Assembly (NCBI GenBank): GCA_964416385.1
Contig: CAYQDW010000027.1
Span: 1 to 34,037, forward strand
Source: JAUHWL01 sp964416385
GTDB lineage: Bacteria; Bacteroidota; Bacteroidia; Flavobacteriales; Schleiferiaceae
DNA length: 34,037 nt
Direction of reading: 5' to 3'
Made by a program: the position numbers and the translations under genes. Positions 14,856-23,938 of this stretch are shown here, one piece after another. How positions within the stretch are numbered: position 1 is the stretch's first letter; each line of letters starts with the position of its first letter. Below the pieces are notes generated by a model. The model was not told the origin of the DNA, ran no database searches, and was given only the letters and a program-made list of their open reading frames with translations.

Positions 14856-16376
14856 TTAATGCTTAAAATGCCTTGTACCTGTAAATACCATGCGCATGCC
14901 GTTTGCGTTACAAAAATCAATGCTTTCATGGTCTCTAATAGATCCCCCTGGCTGAATAATTGCCTTGATACCTGCCTTGTGGGCAATTTCAACACTGTCT
15001 GCAAAGGGGAAAAATGCATCGCTGGCCATAACCGCATCTGTTAGCGCAAAATTGAAACTGCCTGCTTTATCAATGGCTTGTTTCAGTGCATCTACACGGC
15101 TGGTTTGTCCGGTGCCACTTGCTAAAAGTTGTTTGTTTTTAACCAACACGATGGTGTTGCTCTTGGTGTGCTTACAAATTTTTGAAGCAAACAATAAATC
15201 ATCTAGTTCATCATGGGTAGGTGCATTTTCTGTTACTACCTGCACATCTTCATGTGCATCTGTTTTTATATCTCGGTCTTGCACCAACACCCCATTAAGC
15301 ACTGTGCGTACCATGCGCTCTTGCGGTGTGTAATTAGTTAGGGTAAGAATAACACGGTTTTTTTTGCTCTTTAAAAGTTCTAGGGCTTCTGCATCATAGT
15401 CGGGCGCAACAATCACCTCAAAAAACAATGCGTTGATTTCTTCTGCTGTTTCGCGATCAATTTTTTGATTTGCAGCAACTATTCCGCCAAAAGCAGAAAC
15501 TGGGTCACCGGCCAAAGCATCTTTCCATGCATCAACCAAATTTTTTCTACTTGCTAATCCACAAGCGTTGTTGTGTTTGATAATGGCGATGGTAGGTTCA
15601 TAAAATTCGGCCAACAGATTAACGGCACTATCAACATCAAGTAGGTTGTTGTATGAGAGCTCTTTGCCGTGTAGTTGGGTTAATATGTCTTGTAGGTTGC
15701 CAAAAAAGGCCCCTTGTTGATGCGGGTTTTCACCATATCTCAACGTTCTTTTATGGCGAATGCTGTATTTGAAATCCATTTCATCACCCGCAAAATAGCG
15801 GTAGATGGCGGTATCATAATGGCTAGAAATATCAAATGCAAGTTTGGCAAAAGCTCTACGCTGCTCTAAACTGGTATTGGCACCTTGCGTTTTTAGTAGG
15901 TTTAAAGCATTGCCGTAGGCCTCACGGCTTGGAATAATCCACACATCATTAAAGTTTTTGGCCGCAGCCCTTATTAAAGAAATTCCTCCAATATCAATTT
16001 TCTCGATGATTTCAGGCTCACTTGCGCCATTGGCCAAGGTTTCTTCAAAAGGGTAGAGGTCTACCAGTACAAGGTCTATTTCTGGAATATTATATTCGGC
16101 CAGTTGAGCATTGTCTTCTGGCTGGTGACGTCTGCTTAAGATGCCGCCAAACACTTTGGGATGTAAGGTTTTTACCCGGCCACCTAAAATGCTAGGATAA
16201 GACGTTAAATCTTCTACGCGGTGAACAGGTACGCCAAGTGATCTAATGTGGCTTTCTGTTCCTCCAGTGCTGTAAATTTCAACGCCAAGTTTGTGCAGTT
16301 CTAAAATAATTGGATCCAACCCTTCTTTGTGAAAAACGGATATTAGGGCTGTTTTAATTTGCTTGTTCATTGCCAT
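14856..16376 (-). CDS. purH: Bifunctional AICAR transformylase / IMP cyclohydrolase
   Basis: Catalyses the last two steps of IMP synthesis: formylation of AICAR with 10-formyl-THF, then ring closure. The N-terminal cyclohydrolase domain shows SVFHKEGL, YSTGGTE and GGRVKTLHPKVFGGIL; the transformylase domain shows RYGENPHQ and IIKHNNACGLA (the catalytic Lys-His pair) and ends GGSIRDHESIDFCNANGMRMVFTG. The frame is open to a GTG at 16409, but ATG 16376 (or ATG 16370) fits the family N-terminus better, giving about 506 residues. It heads a same-strand run with mreBCD-mrdA-rodA, with only 20 nt to mreB. Confidence 0.96.
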   Translation of the reverse strand: MAMNKQIKTALISVFHKEGLDPIILELHKLGVEIYSTGGTESHIRSLGVPVHRVEDLTSYPSILGGRVKTLHPKVFGGILSRRHQPEDNAQLAEYNIPEIDLVLVDLYPFEETLANGASEPEIIEKIDIGGISLIRAAAKNFNDVWIIPSREAYGNALNLLKTQGANTSLEQRRAFAKLAFDISSHYDTAIYRYFAGDEMDFKYSIRHKRTLRYGENPHQQGAFFGNLQDILTQLHGKELSYNNLLDVDSAVNLLAEFYEPTIAIIKHNNACGLASRKNLVDAWKDALAGDPVSAFGGIVAANQKIDRETAEEINALFFEVIVAPDYDAEALELLKSKKNRVILTLTNYTPQERMVRTVLNGVLVQDRDIKTDAHEDVQVVTENAPTHDELDDLLFASKICKHTKSNTIVLVKNKQLLASGTGQTSRVDALKQAIDKAGSFNFALTDAVMASDAFFPFADSVEIAHKAGIKAIIQPGGSIRDHESIDFCNANGMRMVFTGTRHFKH

Positions 16377-16494
16377 TATGGTGCGCTTTTCTAAAGGCGG
16401 TATTACCACGTCTTTAGGTGGGTGAAAGTAATGAAATCAGGGCCTTTAGTCAATCTTAACAAAGCTTTATTTTAACAAAAGTTATGCTTGGGTG

Positions 16495-16502
16495 TATATT
16501 CG
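16495..16502 (+). promoter_or_regulatory. -7 promoter element of the permease gene
   Basis: TATATTCG, 27 bases before the ATG at 16530; same octamer as at 6127 and, on the other strand, 5982 and 28432. Confidence 0.55.
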
Positions 16503-16529
16503 CAGAAGAAAAATATCTAGCGCCGCCTC

Positions 16530-17777
16530 ATGCTCGTAATCACCCAATTAACAGAGAGTTTCAAATTCGCAACTCACGCCCTTAGAAATAATAAGTTGCG
16601 TACTTTTTTATCCCTTTTGGGTATTACAATAGGCATCTTTGCAATCATCTTGGTGTATTCTGTGGTAGACTCCCTAGAGGCGAACATCAGAAATAGCATC
16701 AACAAGCTGGGCGATAATATTGTGTACATTCAAAAATGGCCTTTTGGTGGAGGTGGCGGAGAGTATAAATGGTGGCAATATTTAAATCGGCCAGAGCCTT
16801 TACCCCGTGATGCTGAAGAGCTAAAAAGACGCATTCAAAAGGCAGAAAACATTGTTTTTGCTTTTGGCCGACCAAGTGTTGTTAAGTTTGGTAACAATTC
16901 TGTTGAAGGCGCAAACGTATTGGGTGCTACACATGATTTTCAGGAAGTATGGCAGTTTAACTTGGCCAGTGGCCGATATTTTACAGAACTTGAATCAAGT
17001 AGTGGTAAGCCATATTGCATTATAGGTACAGATATTGCCGAAGCTGTATTTGGCACGGCTAACCCTATAGGTCAACGCATAAAAGCGCTAGGTAGAAAAT
17101 TAGTGGTTGTTGGGGTTTTTGAAAAAACAGGCAAAACTTTGGTTGGTCAAGATTATGATAAAATGGTTCTGGTGCCGGCTACTTACTTACGAAAACTCAT
17201 TAATCCTATAAACAACGGGGGTAATGTAATAATGGTAAAAGCCAAACCCGGAGTAACGGTTGCAGAATTAAGTGATGAATTACGTGGTCATTTGCGCGCC
17301 ATTCATAGATTAAAGCCACGTGTAGATGATGACTTTAGCCTCAATGAAATATCTATTTTGTCGCAAAGTATAAGTTCAGTATTTCAAATCATTAGCATTG
17401 CCGGAACCATAATTGGTGGATTTAGCATTTTAGTTGGTGGATTTGGTATTGCCAATATCATGTTTGTGAGTGTTAAAGAGCGCACCGGAGAAATCGGCAT
17501 TCAAAAAGCCTTAGGCGCCAAGCGGAGCTTTATCCTTATTCAGTTTTTAATAGAAAGCGTTTTATTGTGCCTTGTTGGTGGTTTAGTGGGGATTTTGCTT
17601 CTTGTGCCCATCGTATATCTCGCCACTAAAGCGTTTGATTTTACCATCTTTTTAAGCACTGGAAACATTGTTTTAGGCATAACGCTCTCTTTAATTATAG
17701 GCGTAGTTTCTGGTGCGTTTCCTGCAATACTAGCGAGTAGAATGACACCAGTAGATGCCATTCGCGCTAAACAGTAA
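16530..17777 (+). CDS. MacB/FtsX-type ABC transporter permease
   Basis: Inner-membrane permease of the MacB family (mechanotransmission-type ABC exporters). The 415-residue protein has an N-terminal membrane segment (about 25-47) preceded by LRNNKLRTFLSLLGITIG, a periplasmic MacB_PCD-type domain (about 48-270), and three C-terminal membrane segments of the FtsX domain with VKERTGEIGIQKALGAKR between the first two and PVDAIRAKQ at the end. No ATPase or periplasmic adaptor gene is adjacent, so its partner must be encoded elsewhere. Substrate unknown. The stop lies 12 bases from the convergent msrC stop. Confidence 0.9.
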   Translation: MLVITQLTESFKFATHALRNNKLRTFLSLLGITIGIFAIILVYSVVDSLEANIRNSINKLGDNIVYIQKWPFGGGGGEYKWWQYLNRPEPLPRDAEELKRRIQKAENIVFAFGRPSVVKFGNNSVEGANVLGATHDFQEVWQFNLASGRYFTELESSSGKPYCIIGTDIAEAVFGTANPIGQRIKALGRKLVVVGVFEKTGKTLVGQDYDKMVLVPATYLRKLINPINNGGNVIMVKAKPGVTVAELSDELRGHLRAIHRLKPRVDDDFSLNEISILSQSISSVFQIISIAGTIIGGFSILVGGFGIANIMFVSVKERTGEIGIQKALGAKRSFILIQFLIESVLLCLVGGLVGILLLVPIVYLATKAFDFTIFLSTGNIVLGITLSLIIGVVSGAFPAILASRMTPVDAIRAKQ

Positions 17778-17789
17778 TTCTTTTGTTGT

Positions 17790-18239
17790 TTAAAAAAACC
17801 GCGCAACTTTCGCGCACACGGTATCTAAAAACAGCTGATCTTCTGCTGTAAAAGGATTTAAGGCGTGCGAATCAATATCTAGTTGAGCCACGAGTTGACC
17901 TTCTCTATAAATGGGGAGAACTATTTCTGCTTTAGTTTCAATACTACAGGCCAAGTAATTGTCTTCTGCTTGTACATCTTGCACCACCAATGTTTGCCCA
18001 CCTGCAGCAACTTGCCCACAAATGCCACGGCCAAATGGTATTTTTATATGTTCTGTAGCGGCGCCAGCATAGGGGCCGAGTTCAAGTACCTGCTCCTTGT
18101 GATTCATCAGATAAAAGCCAACCCAGTTATAATGAGGCACTTCTTCTTTTAATAAATCGCATATTTCTTGGAGTGGGCTTTTGCTTGATGCCAAAATATG
18201 ATCAACCCGTGTTAAAAGTGAATTAAAAGTTGTGTTCAT
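17790..18239 (-). CDS. msrC: GAF-domain free methionine-(R)-sulfoxide reductase
   Basis: Reduces free L-methionine-(R)-sulfoxide, a repair enzyme against oxidative damage; cytoplasmic. The protein is a single 149-residue GAF domain of the fRMsr type, with YNWVGFYL (about 37-44), PFGRGICGQ (Cys74), YLACS (Cys98) and SEIVLPI-like AEIVLPI. The two conserved cysteines are present; the third one found in E. coli is not at its usual place, so resolution probably uses the Cys74-Cys98 pair. It starts 5 nt after the dgkA stop and is probably co-transcribed with it. Confidence 0.88.
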   Translation of the reverse strand: MNTTFNSLLTRVDHILASSKSPLQEICDLLKEEVPHYNWVGFYLMNHKEQVLELGPYAGAATEHIKIPFGRGICGQVAAGGQTLVVQDVQAEDNYLACSIETKAEIVLPIYREGQLVAQLDIDSHALNPFTAEDQLFLDTVCAKVARFF

Positions 18240-18244
18240 AATGC

Positions 18245-18589
18245 TCAGAAGTAGGGAATAAATATTATTGCTGCAATAATACTCGAAAAGGCTGCTGCTA
18301 GAAGTACGGCTGCCGCTGCTACATCTTTAGCTTTTTTTGCCAAGGGATGAATCTCTACAGTGGCTAAATCAACCACATATTCTAGCGCAGAGTTTAAAGC
18401 TTCAGAAATAAAAACAAGGGCCATGCATAAGATTAAGGCAATCCATTCTGCCTTAGAAACTTGCAAGTAAAATCCAAAAAAGCACACAACAAGTGCGGCA
18501 AAAAAGTGAATACGCGCATGAAAAGTTTCAGAAAAAAATATGGTTAATCCGTTAAATGCAAAACGAAAAGCCTTAAGTCGTCTTTCCAT
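18245..18589 (-). CDS. dgkA: Diacylglycerol/undecaprenol kinase family protein
   Basis: Small integral-membrane kinase that phosphorylates diacylglycerol or undecaprenol, feeding lipids back to phospholipid or cell-wall synthesis. The 114-residue protein has three membrane segments and the DgkA signature EALNSALEYVVDL (ExxNxxxExxxD) in the middle, then HPLAKKAKDVAAAAVLLAA. Length is normal. Which lipid is used cannot be read from the sequence. First gene of a two-gene unit with msrC. Confidence 0.93.
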   Translation of the reverse strand: MERRLKAFRFAFNGLTIFFSETFHARIHFFAALVVCFFGFYLQVSKAEWIALILCMALVFISEALNSALEYVVDLATVEIHPLAKKAKDVAAAAVLLAAAFSSIIAAIIFIPYF

Positions 18590-18719
18590 AATAAGAAGTG
18601 TCTGTTACTTAATAATATCATCGTTTATACCCTTAAACAAAGGGGTTACTAATTAACACCAATTAAAATAGTAATGTTAGTTATCTTGCACCTCCAAAAT
18701 CCAATAATACCGTTCGTGT

Positions 18720-20720
18720 ATGAAGAGCTCATTACTACAACACATTGTTACATTAATGTTATTGACGCTGCCTTTGGTTTCAATGGCACAAGTTGTAACA
18801 AATGTTAACACATCTTCACAAAATTGTCAATGTGATACTGTTCAGGTAACATTTTCTGTTACTGCCCCGTTTAATGCGGGCAATCAATTTAAAATCGACC
18901 TTTCTGATCCCAGTGGATTTTTTCCTGGTACTGAAATTCAAATTGCGCCTTTAACGGCATTTAATGTTGGTGCCTACAGCATGGATGCCATTATTCCTTG
19001 TAACACACCACAAGGGGTTTACAAAATTCGAATTCGCGGTACTAACCCTATTGTTGTTAGTGACACTTTAGAAAACATCATCATAGGTCGTAATCCAACA
19101 ACAAGCATGTCTGTTTTTGGAACTTACACATTTGGTCAGACCCAACGTTTTTGTAACGGTGATACAGCCTACATCGTTGGTCCACAGCCTCCAATTGGTG
19201 AAACCCATCAATACCAGTGGTTTAATAATGGCGCTCCACTTTCTGGAGAAACAGACGATACTTTAATGGTTTTAACATCAGGTGTTTACAGTGTAAAAAT
19301 CACATTAGGTCTTTGTGATGCCATTTCAAAAGACACCATTGTTAATGCATATACACCACCGGCGTTTATTTTATCAAGCCCAGATCCTACAATACAAGTT
19401 ATTAGTAAGGTTGGGAATGATTCTATACAAATGTGTGAAGGAACCGTTGCAACGTTAAATGCGCCAGTATCTACGCAGCCTGGGTTAATAAATTATAAAT
19501 ACCAATGGTTCATAGATTCTGTCGATTTGTTTGGTCAGCCAGTGCTAAAACCGCTTCCAGGTGATACCCTCGAAACGTTACTGATAGATTCAACCGGAAC
19601 GTTTTATGTTTCGGTTACAGAAACAGCTGGCAATTGTGTTGATACCTCTGCTGTATTTTCAGTATTCGTAGATACTATACCAAAAACAACGGTTATTAAT
19701 ACACCTTGGCCTTGGCAAAATCTACCTACTTTAAATTTATGTTTAGAAGACAGCACTCTACTTACGGCTGTTGATACCATTGCTTACCCAGATTGGGAAT
19801 ATCAATGGCAAATAAGTTATCCTCCAGGTACTGCATGGCAAAACTTGCCTAATGATACGTTGGCATACTTCCAAGTAGATACTTCAATAGTAGCTGATAC
19901 TGCAGATTACCGCTTAGTAATTTCTAATTTAACATGCACCTTTGAAAGTGCCGTGTTTACTGTTAATTACATCAATGATCCTGTATTTCAGTTCTTCCCA
20001 GCTGATTCAGTAGCCACTTGCGCAGGCGATAGCGTCTTGGTGCAGCTTATAGGCAACGGTATAAATTACAACTGGGCAGATGGCTATGTAGGTGCCAATA
20101 GATGGTTAAAAACTGCTGGTACTTATCCCGTGAACGCCATCGGCATTAATCAATGTAATACATGGGATACCCTTAAAGTAGGAATCTTTGTGGTAAATGC
20201 CTCCGCTGGCCCAGACCAAACTATTGCGCCCGGGCAAAGTGCTCAACTTACCGCTAGTGGTGGGGTGAGTTATTTTTGGTTTGCCGATTTGCCAGCATAC
20301 TTTAACAACCAGTTTATTGCTAATCCATTAACACAACCAACCGCTGATACTACATTATATTTTGTGCAAGTTACAGGGCCTAATGGCTGTGTAGATATCG
20401 ACTCAATGTATGTATTTGTTGTGGATACAGCAGTTAATCCTGGTGAATTTGCCAATGTTCAAAATGTTATTACACCTAATGGAGATGGCCGTAATGACTT
20501 CTTGAATATTCCCGAGTTACTTCAGGGAGATGATTGTGAATTCATTGTGTTAAATCGTTGGGGTGAAGAAGTTTATCGCGCTGACGTGTATGCTAATAAT
20601 TGGAATGGCGTTACAACAGGTGGTGCTGAATTGCCAGATGGAACTTATTACTTCATCGTAAAGTTCCAAGATGAGTTTAGATATAAAGGACCAATAACCA
20701 TTATCCGTAACGCCCAATAA
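18720..20720 (+). CDS. Secreted Ig-like repeat protein with T9SS type B (gliding-motility C-terminal) sorting domain
   Basis: A 666-residue exported protein. Residues 1-23 are a signal peptide ending SMAQ. The middle consists of beta-rich modules with cysteines and recurring YQWF/YQWQ motifs (at 165, 261 and 361) like PKD/Ig-type domains. The last roughly 90 residues (578-666) are the gliding-motility-associated/type B sorting domain: NVITPNGDGRND, FIVLNRWGEEVY, NNWNG, LPDGTYYFIV and GPITIIR. It should be carried over the outer membrane by the type IX system and displayed on, or released from, the surface. The next gene, 8 nt downstream, is a PorP/SprF-family partner. A weak element TTATCTTG lies at 18681. 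Ligand unknown. Confidence 0.92.
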   Translation: MKSSLLQHIVTLMLLTLPLVSMAQVVTNVNTSSQNCQCDTVQVTFSVTAPFNAGNQFKIDLSDPSGFFPGTEIQIAPLTAFNVGAYSMDAIIPCNTPQGVYKIRIRGTNPIVVSDTLENIIIGRNPTTSMSVFGTYTFGQTQRFCNGDTAYIVGPQPPIGETHQYQWFNNGAPLSGETDDTLMVLTSGVYSVKITLGLCDAISKDTIVNAYTPPAFILSSPDPTIQVISKVGNDSIQMCEGTVATLNAPVSTQPGLINYKYQWFIDSVDLFGQPVLKPLPGDTLETLLIDSTGTFYVSVTETAGNCVDTSAVFSVFVDTIPKTTVINTPWPWQNLPTLNLCLEDSTLLTAVDTIAYPDWEYQWQISYPPGTAWQNLPNDTLAYFQVDTSIVADTADYRLVISNLTCTFESAVFTVNYINDPVFQFFPADSVATCAGDSVLVQLIGNGINYNWADGYVGANRWLKTAGTYPVNAIGINQCNTWDTLKVGIFVVNASAGPDQTIAPGQSAQLTASGGVSYFWFADLPAYFNNQFIANPLTQPTADTTLYFVQVTGPNGCVDIDSMYVFVVDTAVNPGEFANVQNVITPNGDGRNDFLNIPELLQGDDCEFIVLNRWGEEVYRADVYANNWNGVTTGGAELPDGTYYFIVKFQDEFRYKGPITIIRNAQ

Positions 20721-20728
20721 TTAAAGCC

Positions 20729-22243
20729 ATGAAAAAAGTACTAATCATTTTTACAGCAGTATTGGTTGTTGCGGTTACAAAGGCGCAACAGTTACCTCTT
20801 TACAGTAATTATTTTTTCACACCCTATACGTTTAACCCATCTATGAGTGGCTATAGTGGTACCACAGAAGTTGCTCTTGTACACAAGCGCCAATGGACTG
20901 GCGTACAGGGCGCACCTAACACGAGTGCATTGGCCATTAACGGAGACCTAAATGATATGAAGTTTGGTTGGAGCGTGTACGCTTACAATGACCAAACTGA
21001 TATTGTATCGCGCTCTGCTATTTATGGTTCTTATGCATATCACGTAAGGTTTACAGATAAAAATACTTTGAGCTTAGGTATAAGCGCCGGATTTTTAAAT
21101 AATGCCATAGATCAAAGTGCTATTAATGTAGAAGATGGATTTGACCCGCTTTTATTTGCTAACCTAAATAACGGTGCAAGCTTTGATATTAATGTTGGCT
21201 TTAATTTAAAGCTTGGCGATTTTATGTTAGGTGCCTCTGCACCTCAATTGCTTGCACCTACGGTAGAGTATTCTGCAAACTTTAGTTCGCCCATACAGTA
21301 CAATTTGTTGCGTCATTACATTGTACACACGCAATATGATATCAAGTTCCAAAATGATAGAATGATTTTATCGCCTTTTATCATAATGCGTGCGGCAGAT
21401 AATATTCAGCCACAGGTAGATGCTGGTTTGATGTTTAATTATACTGAGTATTTCTTTGTGGGGGCGGCTTTCCGAAGCAACTATGCCGTAACAAGTAATG
21501 TTGGTGTTCACTTAACAGAAAACCTAACGCTGGGGTATTCTTATGATTTTTCTACCAGTGAGTATGCCTATACTTTAGGTAATAGTCATGAATTTATGTT
21601 GCGTTGGCGATTTGGCGCTAGTAAAAAAGACAAGCGTTTAGAAAATGAAATCAAGAAGATTAAAGACCGTCAAAATCGTCAAAGCGAAGAGGTAGAAGAT
21701 ATTGTAAATGATCGTTTGGATGAGTTTAAAGATGAAATTCGTAGAGACAATGCCAAAACGAATGAAGAGCAGAAGAAGGAGATTATGAATGAAGTAATGA
21801 CTTTATATGATCCTAACAACCCGAATAGCGTAAATAGATCTACAGGCACGAGCACAGGTACTACAGGCAGAACAACCACCACAGGCGGCCAAGGCGGTAG
21901 TACGCAAACCGGTACCACCGGTGGCACAACGGGTGGCGCTAATCCAAGTTCAAACACAAGTATCAAAGGTTACAGCGATAATGAATATGCGAGCCGTGTT
22001 GAACCAGGTTCTGGTGGATATTATGTAACAGCAGGTGTTTTTGGTGCTGAGAATAATGCACGTAAATTAATGCAGCGCTTACAGGGTCAGAATATAGATG
22101 TTAGCATCTTCCGTGATCCTAAAAATGGCATGTATTACGTATTCTTAATGAAGTTTGATACTTATCAAAAAGCAAGTCAGGCAAAAGACACTGGCTTAAA
22201 CGGCCAATACAATGGTAAATTATGGGTTAAGGTTGTAGACTAA
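20729..22243 (+). CDS. PorP/SprF family outer-membrane protein fused to a coiled coil and SPOR-like domain
   Basis: A 504-residue protein. A signal peptide (1-19, ending TKAQ) leads into the PorP/SprF signature QLPLYSNYFFTPYTFNPSMSG, followed by a beta-barrel to about residue 295 ending in FMLRWRFG. Beyond a normal PorP/SprF length it adds a charged coiled coil (about 300-355), a Thr/Gly-rich linker (about 370-405), and a SPOR-like domain (about 427-504: YYVTAGVFGAENNARKLMQRL and MYYVFLMKFDTYQKA). SPOR domains bind denuded peptidoglycan glycans, so the protein may connect the outer-membrane barrel with the cell wall. It follows the type B secreted protein by 8 nt, the usual pairing of cargo and SprF-like partner. 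Confidence 0.9.
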   Translation: MKKVLIIFTAVLVVAVTKAQQLPLYSNYFFTPYTFNPSMSGYSGTTEVALVHKRQWTGVQGAPNTSALAINGDLNDMKFGWSVYAYNDQTDIVSRSAIYGSYAYHVRFTDKNTLSLGISAGFLNNAIDQSAINVEDGFDPLLFANLNNGASFDINVGFNLKLGDFMLGASAPQLLAPTVEYSANFSSPIQYNLLRHYIVHTQYDIKFQNDRMILSPFIIMRAADNIQPQVDAGLMFNYTEYFFVGAAFRSNYAVTSNVGVHLTENLTLGYSYDFSTSEYAYTLGNSHEFMLRWRFGASKKDKRLENEIKKIKDRQNRQSEEVEDIVNDRLDEFKDEIRRDNAKTNEEQKKEIMNEVMTLYDPNNPNSVNRSTGTSTGTTGRTTTTGGQGGSTQTGTTGGTTGGANPSSNTSIKGYSDNEYASRVEPGSGGYYVTAGVFGAENNARKLMQRLQGQNIDVSIFRDPKNGMYYVFLMKFDTYQKASQAKDTGLNGQYNGKLWVKVVD

Positions 22244-22266
22244 GTTGCCCTAAATATTCAATTATT

Positions 22267-22299
22267 AAAAGCTGTCTCTATTTTGGGGCAGCTTTTTTT
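22267..22299 (+). terminator. Rho-independent terminator after the PorP/SprF gene
   Basis: A 12-bp stem with two G-U pairs, AAAAGCTGTCTC (22267-22278) with GGGGCAGCTTTT (22285-22296), running into seven Ts, 23 bases after the stop. Confidence 0.88.
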
Positions 22300-22425
22300 A
22301 TTGGGGGAGATTCACGATTGCTACATAAACAGCTTCACAGTATACATTTTGATTTACTGCAAGTAACCTTACTCTCTTAGTAAATGCGCGCGATAAAAAC
22401 GCTTAATCGATCTAATTGGAATATT

Positions 22426-23187
22426 CTATTGCGAACGCAGTGCAGCCCTAACCCGCTTAAAGAGGTTACTTCGGAATACATAATCTGCAATATCATCTTG
22501 CTCAGCACGAAGAATATCTTCTTTAGAGCCCTCCCAAGCTTTTATGCCATTTTTTAGAAAAATCACATGATCACCAATTTCTAATACACTATTCATATCA
22601 TGCGTATTAATAATGGTGGTCATATTAAACTCTTGTGTAATCTCCCTAATAAGGTTGTCAATAACAATACTCGTTTCAGGGTCGAGGCCAGAATTTGGCT
22701 CATCACAAAATAAATATTTAGGATTCATGCTAATTGCACGTGCAATGGCTACGCGTTTCTGCATACCACCACTTATCTCAGCTGGATAACGTGTGTGGGC
22801 ATCATCAAGATTAACGCGATGCAAAACAAAGTTTACGCGTTCGTTTTTTTCGGCATCAGACATCTCGCTGAACATATCTAACGGAAAGCGTACGTTCTCG
22901 GCCACGGTCATGCTATCAAAGAGGGCACCGCCCTGAAACACCATGCCTATTTCTTTCCGTAGATCATTCCGCTGATTTTTATCTAACTGTGATAGGCGTC
23001 TACCACTAAACTCTATTTCACCCGAGTCTGCCGCATACAAGCCTAAAACGCATTTTAAAAAAACAGTCTTACCCGAGCCACTTCTGCCAATAATCAGGTT
23101 TGTTTGACCTTCTTTAAAGGTGGCTGAAATTCCTTTTAAAACATCATTGTCACCAAATGATTTCTTTATGTCGTATACGTCAATCAT
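22426..23187 (-). CDS. mlaF: ABC transporter ATP-binding protein, MlaF type
   Basis: ATPase of an Mla-type phospholipid transporter that helps keep outer-membrane lipid asymmetry. The 253-residue protein has Walker A GRSGSGKT at 34-41, Q-loop FQGGALFD near 85, signature ISGGMQKR at 138-145, Walker B YLFCDEP at 158-164 and the switch His at 196 in NTHD. The GGALFD and NSGLDP variants are characteristic of the MlaF subfamily. It directly abuts the permease gene upstream (0 nt gap). Confidence 0.92.
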   Translation of the reverse strand: MIDVYDIKKSFGDNDVLKGISATFKEGQTNLIIGRSGSGKTVFLKCVLGLYAADSGEIEFSGRRLSQLDKNQRNDLRKEIGMVFQGGALFDSMTVAENVRFPLDMFSEMSDAEKNERVNFVLHRVNLDDAHTRYPAEISGGMQKRVAIARAISMNPKYLFCDEPNSGLDPETSIVIDNLIREITQEFNMTTIINTHDMNSVLEIGDHVIFLKNGIKAWEGSKEDILRAEQDDIADYVFRSNLFKRVRAALRSQ

Positions 23188-23934
23188 CTAGCTTAATAAA
23201 ATATCAGTTAAGAAATAATTGGCAACGATTATCGCCACACTGCTATTAACAACGGCGGTGGTACTGGCAACACCAACGTCTATTGCACCACCTTTTACCG
23301 TATAGCCGAAAAATGCAGAAACAGACGCAATAATGAAGGCAAACACAACTGTTTTTATCATCGCGTAAGCAATGTAAAATGTGTTGTATTCTAGTTTTAA
23401 GCCGTATTCAAAATCCGCCATTGTAATCATCCCGGTAAAATCTCCGGCAAGATATCCGCCAAGCAAGCCAAGAAAAATACTGATAACTATAAGGATTGGA
23501 TTAAAGACAACACAAGCCAAAATTTTTGGCAGAATGAGATAAGAAGCACTGTTTATACCCATTACATCAAGGGCGTCAATTTGTTCTGTTACGCGCATGG
23601 TGCCTATCGTACTGGCAATATTGCTGCCTACCTTACCTGCCAAGATTAGACTAATCATGGTGGGCGAAAATTCTAAAACAATACTTTCTCTTGTAGCAAG
23701 GGCGATGTAATAATCTGGAATGAGCGGATCATCTAAATTTAAGGCCGTTTGTATGGTAACTACGGCACCCACAAAGAGCGAAATTATAGCCACAATGCCA
23801 ATGGAGTCTAAGCCTAAGTGGTCTATATCACGCCAAAAACTTTTGCGGTACTCTCTTCCGCGTTCAGGTTTTCTGAAAACCCGCGCCATGAGGATGAAAT
23901 AAGTACCAATGCTATTTATGATTTTGTAGATCAT
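23188..23934 (-). CDS. mlaE: ABC transporter permease, MlaE type
   Basis: Inner-membrane subunit of the Mla-type lipid transporter. From ATG 23934 it is 248 residues, starting MIYKIINSIG, with about five hydrophobic segments and the family core GKVGSNIASTIGTMRVTEQIDALDVMG in the middle. The frame is open further to a TTG at 23991, but that adds residues not expected and lies before the likely promoter (TATTTTAG at 23939-23946). It is directly followed by mlaF; the MCE-domain protein MlaD expected in a full system is not in the window. Confidence 0.92.
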   Translation of the reverse strand: MIYKIINSIGTYFILMARVFRKPERGREYRKSFWRDIDHLGLDSIGIVAIISLFVGAVVTIQTALNLDDPLIPDYYIALATRESIVLEFSPTMISLILAGKVGSNIASTIGTMRVTEQIDALDVMGINSASYLILPKILACVVFNPILIVISIFLGLLGGYLAGDFTGMITMADFEYGLKLEYNTFYIAYAMIKTVVFAFIIASVSAFFGYTVKGGAIDVGVASTTAVVNSSVAIIVANYFLTDILLS

Positions 23935-23938
23935 GCTG

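Noticed and set aside
21679..21966. Minus-strand frame rich in Val/Pro opposite the PorP/SprF gene
   Set aside because: It is the complement of the Thr/Gly linker and coiled coil; low complexity explains it.
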